Assembly (NCBI GenBank): GCA_030605085.1
Contig: JAUWBH010000007.1
Location: 4,489-68,488 of the forward strand
DNA: 64,000 bases
Origin: Promethearchaeota archaeon
Lineage (GTDB): Archaea > Asgardarchaeota > Lokiarchaeia > Sigynarchaeales > SOKP01
Direction: 5' to 3'
Below are positions 8,392-17,558 of the stretch, in pieces. A program made the translations under genes and the position numbers. Position 1 is the stretch's first letter, and each line of letters starts with the position of its first letter. The notes beneath the pieces were generated by a model, which saw only the letters and a list, made by a program, of their open reading frames with translations, made no database searches and had not been told where the DNA came from.

Positions 8392-9477
8392 TCATCGCGA
8401 CCTCTTGCCTTCGATAAACCTAACAAGACGACGTTTTGCTCTAAAATCGTCCAATTGTTTAGGTGGATGTTTCATAAAGAAGGAACACGCCGACTGTAAA
8501 ATACCCCCAATTCTTCTATCTTTGGCAATTTTTGAAATTCTTATGCAGTCTGCAATGACGCCTGCTGAGTTATTTCCATCCTCGACAAACATTGTGATAT
8601 CAACTCTCACGGGAGCACCTCCAAAAATCCTTCCTTCTAGTCTCATGTAAGCTTCTTTTTGGTTCTTTAAAAATGGAATGTAATCTACTGCTGAAATTTG
8701 ACATTCTACAGTATCTTTATTTTGAAGTTTCGCAATAACAGCTTCCGTCTTAGATTGTCTTTTCCCCTCTTCATATACTAATTGTCCATCAGGTTTTGGA
8801 GTTAAAAGATTGCAGAAGTCGCTGCAACCGCCCCAATCGAGCTGAATGGTTCTATCTAGTAAGGCCCCTCTCATTGGGAAAAGGTTAGCTAATGAACGAT
8901 GTATAATTGTGGCTCCGATTTGAGATTTTACATCGTCACCAATTAAAGATAAGTTTAATTCTTCTGCTTTTTTAATTATTTCTGGATCCTTAGCAACATG
9001 AGATGGCATTCCGCAAACAACGCAGGAACCCGCGTCTAAAGCTGCCATTGCGTAAAGCCTCACTGCTTTATGTGCTCCAGTTGGTAATAGAATGACAGAG
9101 ACATCAATGTTGCGATCTTTCATTTCTTTTACGACATCAACAGGACTCTGATCTTCTGACACCGGTACAATATGCTTAATATTGCTCTCTAATCCATCCA
9201 TAATTGGTCCTTTTAAAACTGGGATATTTAAGAATTCAGGTCTATAAAGCACTATATTACAATTTGGGTCGGCAAAAATTGCCTCACTGAGGTCTTTCCC
9301 TACTTTATTCGAGTTCACCTCAAAAGCAAGTGCAAAATTTATGTCGTTTATTGTATATTGTGTTATCTCTGGAAGCATTCCAATTAATTTATCTGGATTT
9401 TTTTTATAGTTTTCAACACCTTGCACAAGAGCACAAGCTACATCCCCAACGCCAATTAGGCACACATTAATTGGAAT
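8392..9477 (-). CDS. ino1: myo-Inositol-1-phosphate synthase
   Basis: Converts glucose 6-phosphate to 1D-myo-inositol 3-phosphate with NAD. Seen: the N-terminal Rossmann strand 'INVCLIGVGDVACALVQG', the conserved middle 'VVCGMPSHVAKDPEIIKK' and 'SLIGDDVKSQIGATIIHR', and the C-terminal 'DRRIGGILQSACSFFMKHPP'. The GTG at 9465 would cut the first strand and lies 19 bases from the GGAG site. The family N-terminus is restored by starting at ATT 9477 (or ATA 9480), 5-8 bases after GGAG. The product may supply archaeal inositol lipids or soluble inositol phosphates made by the flanking ATP-grasp proteins. Confidence 0.9.
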   Translation of the reverse strand: MPINVCLIGVGDVACALVQGVENYKKNPDKLIGMLPEITQYTINDINFALAFEVNSNKVGKDLSEAIFADPNCNIVLYRPEFLNIPVLKGPIMDGLESNIKHIVPVSEDQSPVDVVKEMKDRNIDVSVILLPTGAHKAVRLYAMAALDAGSCVVCGMPSHVAKDPEIIKKAEELNLSLIGDDVKSQIGATIIHRSLANLFPMRGALLDRTIQLDWGGCSDFCNLLTPKPDGQLVYEEGKRQSKTEAVIAKLQNKDTVECQISAVDYIPFLKNQKEAYMRLEGRIFGGAPVRVDITMFVEDGNNSAGVIADCIRISKIAKDRRIGGILQSACSFFMKHPPKQLDDFRAKRRLVRFIEGKRSR

Positions 9478-9554
9478 TATAAATCTCCTCTTAGTATTAT
9501 ATAATAGTTACCGTGGATCTTCTTAATGGCAACAATGATGTTTTTATTAGCCAT
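9477..9554 (-). CDS. 25-residue upstream ORF overlapping ino1 start
   Basis: ATG at 9554 opens a 25-codon frame rich in Ile, Asn and Lys. Its TAA stop overlaps the proposed ATT start of ino1 by one base (TAATT), the geometry used for translational coupling. It carries the GGAG site within its last codons. It could be a leader peptide controlling ino1, or chance. Confidence 0.35.
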   Translation of the reverse strand: MANKNIIVAIKKIHGNYYIILRGDL

Positions 9555-9680
9555 GTTATTTTCTTTGTGATAATCTTCGTATTTAAATAATTTTAAAAAA
9601 AAATAATGCTTTTAAGGGCTTTAAATATTGAAATTTAATTTATTTCTAAAATTATGTCAATAAGATTTTTAATTTCTTAA

Positions 9681-9923
9681 TATTCTTTGAATTATCATTC
9701 TTTCTATAATAATGGTTTTGGTTTTGATGTTAGAATTATGGAAGAAATTTTAAATCAGTTAGATGCTATAGAGGAAAAAGGGTTATGCAAGGGAATTACT
9801 AGAATGACGTGGGATTATGGAGACACATCAAAAAAGTATGAACATACGTTTTTCCATAGAATTTCTAAATCTTTAGGGTGTAATTCATTAGAAAAATATT
9901 CCATTATTGAATATAATCCATAA
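9681..9923 (+). pseudogene. Gene fragment, unknown
   Basis: About 80 codons of protein-like sequence with 'EEKGLCKGITRMTWDYGDTS' in the middle. There is no convincing start (TTG at 9687 just after a stop) and no ribosome binding site. It is probably a piece of a larger enzyme. It sits at the head of a relic patch that runs to 10534. Confidence 0.35.
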
Positions 9924-10079
9924 TCTAATATCTCATTTTGAGATATTATTTTGATAAATTTTTTACAAATTTAGAGAGGGAGATTCGATAACTATGAAAT
10001 AAATATGAAAGTATTATCACATTGCTTTACACACTTATCTCGTACCAAAACTCTCGAACTCGTAATAAGAAAAAAAAGA

Positions 10080-10280
10080 TTATTTCGTTATCCTCTTTAC
10101 ATACTCAAGATTTTTCTTAATGGTTCTAGCGTTTGGTGATTCACCTAATCCAAGCTCTATTAAAGTTTGTAACGCCTTTTCGAAATACCTCAACGCCTCG
10201 GGATAGTTCCCTTGCGCTTTGTAAATCATACCGATGTTGTTAAGATCCGTGGCTTTTCCCGAAAGGCCTCCCAATTGCTA
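10080..10280 (-). pseudogene. Tetratricopeptide-repeat gene fragment
   Basis: The reading contains one TPR unit (LNNIGMIYKAQGNYPEALRY) and part of the next helix. It opens directly after a stop at about 10280 with QLGGLSGKAT, which is mid-repeat sequence of long TPR proteins. Only the 3' end of a TPR gene is therefore left. Confidence 0.7.
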
Positions 10281-10289
10281 TATTTTGCT

Positions 10290-10534
10290 TAACGAGATGT
10301 TGCAAACAGATTAATGGATACAGGGAGGAAGCTATAAAAAATGCGATAATTAAGTACCTTGATTGCGTAATAGAAAAAATGAACGATAAGCAATTTTTCT
10401 ACACAAATTATACTTCGGCACATACTCTAACAGGATATGTATGTGCTATTGCTGAAATTTATAAGTTCTATCCCGACTTAATAGATATACCTCGTCCTTG
10501 GATACAAACCTTAGATATCACGCCGTGGATTTAA
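10290..10534 (+). pseudogene. Gene fragment, unknown
   Basis: An open frame of about 80 codons with no plausible start codon. It encodes helical sequence such as 'NGYREEAIKNAIIKYLD' and ends 'IQTLDITPWI'. It abuts the TPR fragment on the opposite strand. Amino-acid use looks coding; no family recognised. Confidence 0.35.
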
Positions 10535-10603
10535 ATGAGTTGAATTTAAAAAACTGATAATAAAAAACAAAAAAAAGTAATTTATTAAATTAATTATTTA
10601 AGT

Positions 10604-11893
10604 TTACTCTCTTAAGAGTGTTTCTCTGACTCTTAGAAAGAATGGAATGGAAATCAAGAAAAATATTATTGCCACAGCAAAAATCCAAGTCAGTCCAAAA
10701 TATGTTGCAATAAATCCTGCCGTAATTGCTCCGACTATCTGTGAGACAGTAAACACAATGTTCAATATCCCCAAAAACTTCCCTCGTTTGTCCTCAGGTA
10801 ATAAATCTTGTGACCATGCCTGCATTGGAGTTAAAAGTCCCAAAATGCCAACTAATACTAATGGAAATGCAATGTATAATAAAAGTAAATTAACTGCAGA
10901 GCCTACTTTCACGAACAAAATCAAAACAAATCCCAAACATGTTATTACAATAGAAAACGGTATGTATTTTTTCCGACCGTATTTGTCGGCAAGTTTTCCA
11001 AGAATGATTGTTATTACGATAAGGACAGGAAAACTAATCAATATCACCATTAGTAGTTGCAATGTCGATAAACCTAGGGAGAAAATGTAAATAAAGTAAA
11101 ATGGGATTATCGCTCCAATTCCGCATCTAAAGATGGTTAATGCCAATGTTATTTTATAGAATTCTTTTTGTTTTCTAAATTCCTCTAAGTTAAAAATTTC
11201 TTTTAATTCTGCGATAAAACCTTTTTTAGGCGGCAATTCAGATGCAGGTTTTTCTTTCACAAAAATAAAACCGACTAATGAACCAAAAATAATCGCTCCT
11301 CCGCCAATCGAAAGTACAAATAAATATCCTTCCTGAGTAATCATAGTTCCTCCTCTCGGATTTGGAACCGCAAATAATTCGTTTGCTATTAAAAATGCCG
11401 CCACCGCAATTAACAATCCTAAAAATCCTACAGCATTAATGATTCCATTTGCTCGTCCTCTATATTCAGGTTCAATTGTATCTGGTACAAGCGCCCTTTC
11501 TGCTGAATAGTACGCATTTGAAGCAATACCAATTATTACAACATCTAAAAACACAGCCCATAAATAATTTGGAGAAAATGCGTACAGAATCATTGTGATT
11601 CCGGCTACTAAACCTCCAAATAGTAGATATGGTTTTCTTCGACCATGTTTAGAGCGTGTGTTATCGCTTATTATGCCCCACATAAGGTTCATTATTAATC
11701 CCATAGCAGCAGATAGAGAGACCATGATGGCTACATGGAATTCTGTCAATTCCAAAACATGGATTAGGTAAGCACTGAAGAAACTTTGTTCAAAGAAGCC
11801 AAAAATCATGTCGCAAGCAATTAATACGCCAATTAAAAGCGATTGTGTTGAGATAAGTCTTGGTAATTTTTTTTTTAACTCAGTATCTTCCAT
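10604..11893 (-). CDS. MFS transporter, GPH/SLC45-like
   Basis: A 429-residue 12-segment membrane transporter. The loop 2-3 motif 'SDNTRSKHGRRKPYLLFG' and the loop 8-9 copy 'GKLADKYGRKKYIPFS' are the MFS signature. The first places it with the glycoside-pentoside-hexuronide/SLC45 sugar symporters. Substrate unknown. Single gene on the minus strand, with the divergent EamA gene upstream and a shared AT-rich promoter region between. Confidence 0.85.
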   Translation of the reverse strand: MEDTELKKKLPRLISTQSLLIGVLIACDMIFGFFEQSFFSAYLIHVLELTEFHVAIMVSLSAAMGLIMNLMWGIISDNTRSKHGRRKPYLLFGGLVAGITMILYAFSPNYLWAVFLDVVIIGIASNAYYSAERALVPDTIEPEYRGRANGIINAVGFLGLLIAVAAFLIANELFAVPNPRGGTMITQEGYLFVLSIGGGAIIFGSLVGFIFVKEKPASELPPKKGFIAELKEIFNLEEFRKQKEFYKITLALTIFRCGIGAIIPFYFIYIFSLGLSTLQLLMVILISFPVLIVITIILGKLADKYGRKKYIPFSIVITCLGFVLILFVKVGSAVNLLLLYIAFPLVLVGILGLLTPMQAWSQDLLPEDKRGKFLGILNIVFTVSQIVGAITAGFIATYFGLTWIFAVAIIFFLISIPFFLRVRETLLRE

Positions 11894-12000
11894 ACGAATC
11901 CGATATTTTATTTTTCTTATTAAAATTTTTTAAATTACAAAATTTTGATTATTAATTTCAATTAATTCAACAAAATAAAGATAATGATAATCAATTTAAC

Positions 12001-12030
12001 TAAATTACTATAAATTAAATTACTATAAAT
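12001..12030. repeat. Tandem 15-bp repeat in divergent promoter region
   Basis: TAAATTACTATAAAT occurs twice without spacer between the divergent MFS and EamA transporter genes. It may be a regulator site or simple AT slippage. Confidence 0.5.
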
Positions 12031-12106
12031 AATAAGAAAATACGAGAATTTTGATAAAAGTCGTTTTCCAATAATTTAAATATCTATTCTCCTTCTCTTT
12101 TATATC

Positions 12107-13078
12107 TTGAGAAATGAAAATTACATTAAAGGTATAATTTTTGCATCTATAGCTCTTTTTCTTGTCTCTCTACAACCGATTGTAGCAAATTCGAGACCAA
12201 GAATCATTGATGTCTACATATTTGCTGCGATGACGTGCTTAATTGAGGCGGCAATCTTTTTACCTTTAGTGGTAATTGAAAGGAAAAAAATTAAAGTGTC
12301 CTACAAAAATAATCTACTAAATTTTGACGAAATGCATTCACTTTTGTATGGATATAGGAAGCGCAAAAACGCGGCTCTGCTGCTTTATATAGGAATAAAT
12401 TTTGCTATTGCTCAGATTTTATTTTTTGCTGCTTATCAATTAGCGGGTGCAATAAACGGTTCTCTTGCTCAACAGACAAGTATAATATTTGCGTTATTAT
12501 TTGGTTTTATAATAAATCACGAAAAAATATCTAAAATTCAAATTCTATTTTCATTTATTTTATTATTCGGGCTCACGCTTGCTATAACGCAAGGTAATTT
12601 TAATCTGCTTGAATTTAATTTAGGAATTTTATTAATGATGATAACAACATTATTATGGATGTTAGCACATACTTTAACTAAACCTCTTTTAGAAAATAAC
12701 GAAATAACTTCTACTCAGTTAGTATTTATAAGAAATGCTTTAAGTGGACTTATATTAATTTCAACTTATTTCCTATTTTTCCCTTTGGAGAATGTAAATT
12801 TATTGTTTAATCCAATTAACCTATTCTTTTTCATAGCTATGGGAATTATTTATGGGTTCGATGTTTTTTGTTGGTATAAGTCGTTAAAATACATTGAGGT
12901 TTCTAAAGCTACTATTTTAGTCTCCCCAATGCCGATTCTTACAGCTATTTTTGCCTTTTTTATTTTAGGAGAGACTTTTACTATCTTCCATTTAATTGGT
13001 ACAATAATAATTATAGCTTCAATTGTGATTATTATAAGAGAAAAAGAAGAGAAATCGAAAAATAGTACTGATTTGTAA
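12107..13078 (+). CDS. EamA/DMT-family permease
   Basis: A 323-residue ten-segment permease with two EamA repeats (about 10-160 and 175-310). Each repeat ends in the typical helix pair, for example 'PILTAIFAFFILGETFTI'. Drug/metabolite transporter family; substrate unknown. It starts at TTG 12107. TTAAATA at 12075-12081 lies about 26 bases upstream, consistent with a leaderless transcript. It may be cotranscribed with the ATP-grasp gene that follows. Confidence 0.85.
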   Translation: MRNENYIKGIIFASIALFLVSLQPIVANSRPRIIDVYIFAAMTCLIEAAIFLPLVVIERKKIKVSYKNNLLNFDEMHSLLYGYRKRKNAALLLYIGINFAIAQILFFAAYQLAGAINGSLAQQTSIIFALLFGFIINHEKISKIQILFSFILLFGLTLAITQGNFNLLEFNLGILLMMITTLLWMLAHTLTKPLLENNEITSTQLVFIRNALSGLILISTYFLFFPLENVNLLFNPINLFFFIAMGIIYGFDVFCWYKSLKYIEVSKATILVSPMPILTAIFAFFILGETFTIFHLIGTIIIIASIVIIIREKEEKSKNSTDL

Positions 13079-13180
13079 TTTATAACTTAAATTTTTATCT
13101 TGAATGCGCCAGAATACAGATATCACACTTTATTGTTGAGAGAAACTTTAAGAATTTTAAAATTATTTTATTCTTTAATA

Positions 13181-14071
13181 ATGTCCAAAAAAATTGTTCT
13201 TTCTGCTAAAAAAGAAAGGGATACCATTAAAGCAGTTATTAAAAGATTAAAAACCATTCCTGAAATTGAATTAATTTTACACGATCCAACTCAGGATTTT
13301 TTTGATTTGGAAGATTTGCCAGAATTGTTTGGAGATGTTGATTTAATGGTCGTAAAAGTTGGGAGCGAATGTTCTATTGATTTGCTCCATTTTGCAAAAA
13401 TTAATAATATTCCAGCTTTACACGATGTAGACACTGTTTTATTGTGCAAAAACAAAGTTGCCCTCGACCAAGCTATAAGAAAAGTATTTATAGAATATAA
13501 AGAGGATTTGAGCAATTTTTTTCTGCCAAAATCATGGAATAACTCTTTATTAGATATTGATAGATTCAAAAGATGGTCATCTTCAAAATTACCCTTTGTT
13601 ATTAAGAGTCATTATCAGCATGATAAATATAATCGATTTAATTTTTTGGTGAGAAAAATAGATGAAATTGACGATTTTTGCGAGATGTATTCAAATTTTT
13701 TATATTACGATGTTTATATTCAAGAGTTTATTGAATGCGATGGTATTGAGCGAAAAATTTATGTAATTGGTGATAAAGTATTTGGCATTAAAAGAGAAAA
13801 TCCAATTTACATATTTTTAAGAGATAAACCAGAATCTATTGATGTTACTACTCTCGAAAGGGAACAATTTGAAGTTTCTAATGATGTAAAAAATTTAGCT
13901 AAAATTCTTGCAAAAGAGCTAAATTTAAAATTGTTCGGTTTTGATTTAGTTAAACTAAATAATGAGGATAAATATTATCTTCTTGATTTGAACGATTTTC
14001 CGGGATTTACAGGAATTAATAATGTTGACAGTCTTTTAGTTAATTTTATTATAAATTATATAAATCATTAA
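13181..14071 (+). CDS. ATP-grasp protein, ITPK1-like (copy 4)
   Basis: Of the four ATP-grasp genes this looks closest to ITPK1 inositol phosphate kinases. It has LPFVIKSHYQHDKYN (ATP Lys), 'VYIQEFIECDGIERKIYVIG' (hinge) and 'LNLKLFGFDLV', then LLDLNDFPGFTGI, against 'FGIDI...DINAFPGYEGV' in ITPK1. Met at 13181 is chosen because the first beta strand (KKIVLSAKKE) begins there. A TTG 81 bases upstream would add an unlikely leader. 296 residues. An inositol phosphate substrate is inferred from this similarity and from nearby ino1. Confidence 0.75.
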   Translation: MSKKIVLSAKKERDTIKAVIKRLKTIPEIELILHDPTQDFFDLEDLPELFGDVDLMVVKVGSECSIDLLHFAKINNIPALHDVDTVLLCKNKVALDQAIRKVFIEYKEDLSNFFLPKSWNNSLLDIDRFKRWSSSKLPFVIKSHYQHDKYNRFNFLVRKIDEIDDFCEMYSNFLYYDVYIQEFIECDGIERKIYVIGDKVFGIKRENPIYIFLRDKPESIDVTTLEREQFEVSNDVKNLAKILAKELNLKLFGFDLVKLNNEDKYYLLDLNDFPGFTGINNVDSLLVNFIINYINH

Positions 14072-14191
14072 GAAATTTATTTATGTTATGAGTTCAGTTC
14101 TTCTATTTATTATCCTTTCTAAATCATGTTTTTTGGTTTTTCTTGATGATATGATTTCTAATTTAATAAGTATCTAAAAAATAAATTAAAA

Positions 14192-15346
14192 TCATTTTTT
14201 AATAATTGGCAATGAAAAATAAAACGTAGAGCCTTTATTTTTCCCCTCTGATTCAACCCAAATCTCTCCGCCGTGTAATTTAATGATTTTTTTTGAGATG
14301 TATAAACCTAACCCAGTACCTTCAATTCCAAGATCCCAACCTTGACCATAATGTTCTATTTTTCCGAATTTTTTAAAAATCCGTTTTTTCTCTGCTCTTG
14401 TGAACCCAATCCCATTATCTTTTACAGAAATTACATAGAAATTCTCTTTAATTTCAGATTGTATTTTAATGTTCCCGTTTTGAGGAGTATATTTTATTGC
14501 GTTACTTAACAAATTTGTAATAACATCATACATTTTCTCTTTTTCAAACCAAGTAATTAATTTATCGTGAATTTCTAGATTTATTGTATGATTTCTGTTG
14601 TCAATTAAAGCTCCTAATTCCTTTACGCAAAATCTGATTAGGAAAGCTAAATCTTCTTTCGATGTCTTCAATTGTATATGACCTGATTCTAATTGCGCAC
14701 TCTCTAAGAGATCTTTAATGAGATCTTCAAGCCTTCCACATCCTTCTATTATCTCTTCTATAATTGATATTGTATCACTGTCATATTTATCGTAATGTAA
14801 GTTTAGTAATAATTCAGCGTTTCCTTTGACTGAAATAAGAGGTGTTTTTAATTCGTGTGATACTCTTCTAAGTAGTTCTGATTTTAAGTTATTCAATCTA
14901 ATCAGTTCGCTTTCTGCTTCTTTCTTTTCTGTAATATCGATAATTGACGTTAATATTGCCTCCTTATTTTGATACATAATGGTTCTTGAATATATTTCAA
15001 CCCATTTTATTTTTCTCGATTTTGTTATTACTCGACAAGAATGATGATGAATTTCGTTATCAAATTCTCTTTGTCTTCGTCTTAAATTTGTTAAAAATAA
15101 CGATAAATCTTCCTTTTGAATTACATTAAAAAAATCTTCTAATAACCATTCATTTACTTCTTGCATAGGATAACCTAGTATTATTGAAATGGCCTTATTT
15201 CGATATTTAATGGTATCCTCTTGTAGAATTGCAATACCCATTGTTGACTGCTCAGCAATAGTTCTGAACTTTTCTTCTGATTCTTTTAGTTTTTCCTCAG
15301 CTAATTTTATTTCAGTTATATCAGTAGCAACTGAGGAATAAACCAA
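14192..15346 (-). CDS. PAS sensor histidine kinase, N-terminally truncated
   Basis: A soluble kinase of 384 residues. It begins with the tail of a PAS/PAC domain (VYSSVATDITEIKLAEEKL) and has one full PAS domain (about 25-140). HisKA follows with 'SHELKTPLISVKGNAELL' (phospho-His164), then HATPase_c with N box 'NLLSNAIKYTPQNG', G1 'VKDNGIGF' and G2 'GTGLGLYISKKI'. A stop codon 7 codons before the TTG start cuts the first PAS domain, so an upstream sensory portion has probably been lost. No response regulator is adjacent. Confidence 0.8.
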   Translation of the reverse strand: MVYSSVATDITEIKLAEEKLKESEEKFRTIAEQSTMGIAILQEDTIKYRNKAISIILGYPMQEVNEWLLEDFFNVIQKEDLSLFLTNLRRRQREFDNEIHHHSCRVITKSRKIKWVEIYSRTIMYQNKEAILTSIIDITEKKEAESELIRLNNLKSELLRRVSHELKTPLISVKGNAELLLNLHYDKYDSDTISIIEEIIEGCGRLEDLIKDLLESAQLESGHIQLKTSKEDLAFLIRFCVKELGALIDNRNHTINLEIHDKLITWFEKEKMYDVITNLLSNAIKYTPQNGNIKIQSEIKENFYVISVKDNGIGFTRAEKKRIFKKFGKIEHYGQGWDLGIEGTGLGLYISKKIIKLHGGEIWVESEGKNKGSTFYFSLPIIKK

Positions 15347-15354
15347 TTCAAAAG

Positions 15355-15465
15355 ATGGATGATTTTATACGAGAATGGCAACAAAAAAAAGCAGAAGAAA
15401 AAAGAGTTAAAGCAGAAAAAAAGAGGCGAGCAAAGCTTAATAGGAAAATGGGCCACGGAAATTAA
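15355..15465 (+). CDS. 36-residue basic helical small ORF
   Basis: ATG 15355 opens a frame of almost only Lys, Arg, Glu and Ala ('KAEEKRVKAEKKRRAKLNRK'), predicted as one long charged helix. It is antisense to the lost N-terminus of the truncated histidine kinase and could be a small gene or the tail of a rearranged one. No clear ribosome binding site. Confidence 0.3.
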   Translation: MDDFIREWQQKKAEEKRVKAEKKRRAKLNRKMGHGN

Positions 15466-15515
15466 CTAAACTCTTTAATTTTTTTTTAATTTAATTTTAA
15501 ATGATTTTTTTTATT

Positions 15516-16040
15516 TTAACAAGTAAATTTTTTCAATCCTTTTATTAGACAATATTTTATTTCATCTCTAGTTAATCTAAAACCTTCGAGTCCTTTCATA
15601 GAAGGGTCTTCAATATCCCCTTGATTCCCTGCAAATTCCTTTAATGTATAAATTTCTTTATGGTCTAATCCATCAATTTTCATTATTTCTTTCTTATGCT
15701 CTTCTGTCAGAGTCAGAATTAAATCAACTCCTTCCACTTCCACTAATTCTGGATGTCTCTTTAAGTCTATGGAGAGAGCATCCTCTGGTAAAATTATACC
15801 TATTTCTTTCATCGCTAATTTTGCATCCATAGAAATAAGCATACCATCCCTAGCATTAGATGCAACTCCACAAGAACAAACTTTAACATTTAAATTATTT
15901 TTACTAAAGATATCTTTTAAAAAGCCTTCTACCATTGGACTTCTTGCTGTATTGACGCTACATGCTATTAATATCGATTTGTAAGGAAAATTGACATTTA
16001 TCTTTCTCATAATTGAAAAAAAAAGTTTATTCTCTATCAA
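15516..16040 (-). CDS. Low-molecular-weight protein tyrosine phosphatase / ArsC-like
   Basis: A 174-residue cytosolic phosphatase-fold protein. The N-terminal P-loop CSVNTARSP gives the CxxNxxRS signature, with nucleophile Cys about residue 27. The general acid Asp lies in 'GDIEDPS' near the C-terminus, as in the LMW-PTP family, which also includes thioredoxin-linked arsenate reductases. There is a single Cys pair in 'VCSCG'. No ars genes are nearby, so a protein phosphatase is more likely. An in-frame ATG at codon 11 (15 residues before the P-loop Cys) is the likelier start. Confidence 0.8.
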   Translation of the reverse strand: MIENKLFFSIMRKINVNFPYKSILIACSVNTARSPMVEGFLKDIFSKNNLNVKVCSCGVASNARDGMLISMDAKLAMKEIGIILPEDALSIDLKRHPELVEVEGVDLILTLTEEHKKEIMKIDGLDHKEIYTLKEFAGNQGDIEDPSMKGLEGFRLTRDEIKYCLIKGLKKFTC

Positions 16041-16132
16041 AAAAAATGATTAATAATTTTAAAAGATACAACCTTACGATCTGTTGAAAGAAAAATTTTT
16101 CAAAATAAAAGATATGTATACGGAAATAAATT

Positions 16133-16813
16133 TTAACTAAAACTTTCTATTTTAGCGAATTTAACTCCTTTATTTGTCATATTTTCCAAAGCATTCGAAA
16201 TGTTTCCTGGTGGGAGATCAATTCCTTTCGATAGATCTACTAAAATAGAAACCTCATAACCAAAATCAACTCCATCAATAGCACTAAAATAACAGCAATA
16301 ATCTAAAGCCAAACCACACACGAAAATGCGCTTAATTTTTAAAGAATTTAGGTATCCTGCCAATCCCGTTTCTGATTTTTTATCGTTCTCGAGAAATCCA
16401 GAATAGCTATCTATTTTTGGATTTATCCCTTTTCGAATGATAGCACTTGCGAAATCAACCTTTAAATTTTTATGAAAATTTGCTCCTTTGCTATCTTGAA
16501 CGCAATGATCGGGCCATAAAACGGGTCCTATTGAGCCATCTTCGGTTTGAAAATCATCTCCTGGATTTTTACCTGGATGAGCACTAGCAAAAGATAAATG
16601 ACCCCTTGGATGCCAATCTTGAGTCAATACAATAGTAGCGTTATTATTATGGAATTTATTCGCGATTTTATTTACGCCATCTATTATTAAGCCCCCTCCC
16701 TCAACTGGTAAAGCTCCTCCCGGTATAAAATCATTTTGAATATCAACGATCAATAAGGCATCATATTTGTTAATTACTATTCCATTTTCAATCTTTAAAT
16801 CATCAATTTTCAT
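16133..16813 (-). CDS. pncA: Nicotinamidase
   Basis: Hydrolyses nicotinamide to nicotinate in NAD salvage (isochorismatase-like fold). The triad is visible: Asp in 'LLIVDIQNDFIPGGALPV', Lys in 'IIRKGINPKIDSYSGF', Cys in 'VCGLALDYCC'. The metal site 'TQDWHPRGHLSF' supplies Asp, His and His. 226 residues, normal for PncA, with the usual 'WPDHCVQDSKGA' block. Single gene, AT-rich upstream region. Confidence 0.92.
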   Translation of the reverse strand: MKIDDLKIENGIVINKYDALLIVDIQNDFIPGGALPVEGGGLIIDGVNKIANKFHNNNATIVLTQDWHPRGHLSFASAHPGKNPGDDFQTEDGSIGPVLWPDHCVQDSKGANFHKNLKVDFASAIIRKGINPKIDSYSGFLENDKKSETGLAGYLNSLKIKRIFVCGLALDYCCYFSAIDGVDFGYEVSILVDLSKGIDLPPGNISNALENMTNKGVKFAKIESFS

Positions 16814-16873
16814 GCTAAATTACATCGGAATTTTACATTTTTTTGCATTTAATGTACTTTCATCTATTAAATA

Positions 16874-17491
16874 TTATTTGTTTTCTTTTATAAATGATGT
16901 AAAAATACTAATGTCTATAATCCATATACCTAAAGCAAAAAAAACTATCCATTCTACGAATGACCATCTAGTAATCACATAGAAAATAATTAATCCCGCA
17001 ACTATAAAACCATAATAGGAGTGTGCATTCGAAAAAATCGGATTGTCCAACATTAACTTACTAAAAATTATTAAAAAAATTAATGTACTTATAAAAAAAA
17101 TTAATGCGAGAAAAGCATGAATTACGCCCATTGTAAAATTAATCACTGGAAAACACCCAATCAAAGACATGGAGATACAACCTACAATTGATAATACTTT
17201 TGCGAATTTAGTTAATTTAACTTTATTACTTTCTTGTTGCATTATATTACCGAGATTGAAGAAAAATGGAATGAGTGTTATTCCCACTAAAATAAGCCCA
17301 ATATTAAAAAGAGGTCCAGATAATCCGGGACCAATTCCTAAAACACTTATATCATATTTCATCATATCGTAATTAGGGAAATTAACATAAGAAAGAAAAA
17401 TAAATGTCCCTCCTAACGAGGTGGATAATAGTCCAAAGAAACCTCCAGGGGCTGATTTAAAAAAATCAATGATTTTATTTGCTTTTTTCAT
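16874..17491 (-). CDS. DUF998-family membrane protein (copy 1)
   Basis: A 205-residue, six-segment membrane protein with the DUF998 N-terminal pattern (FFGLLSTSLGG, 'DISVLGIGPGLSGPLFNIGL'). Function of the family is unknown. It shares the same start (MxKxNKIxDxxxxAPGGFxGLLS) and layout with the next gene upstream, 67 bases away, so the pair arose by tandem duplication. Confidence 0.75.
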   Translation of the reverse strand: MKKANKIIDFFKSAPGGFFGLLSTSLGGTFIFLSYVNFPNYDMMKYDISVLGIGPGLSGPLFNIGLILVGITLIPFFFNLGNIMQQESNKVKLTKFAKVLSIVGCISMSLIGCFPVINFTMGVIHAFLALIFFISTLIFLIIFSKLMLDNPIFSNAHSYYGFIVAGLIIFYVITRWSFVEWIVFFALGIWIIDISIFTSFIKENK

Positions 17492-17558
17492 AAGTTTGTT
17501 ATTAGAATTTAAAACATTTAAACTTCAAACTGAGGAAAAATAACTATATCTCTTTTGT

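Noticed and set aside
13291..13569. 92-residue minus ORF over the fourth ATP-grasp gene
   Set aside because: Shadow of a well-supported gene; low-complexity Ser/Lys tail.
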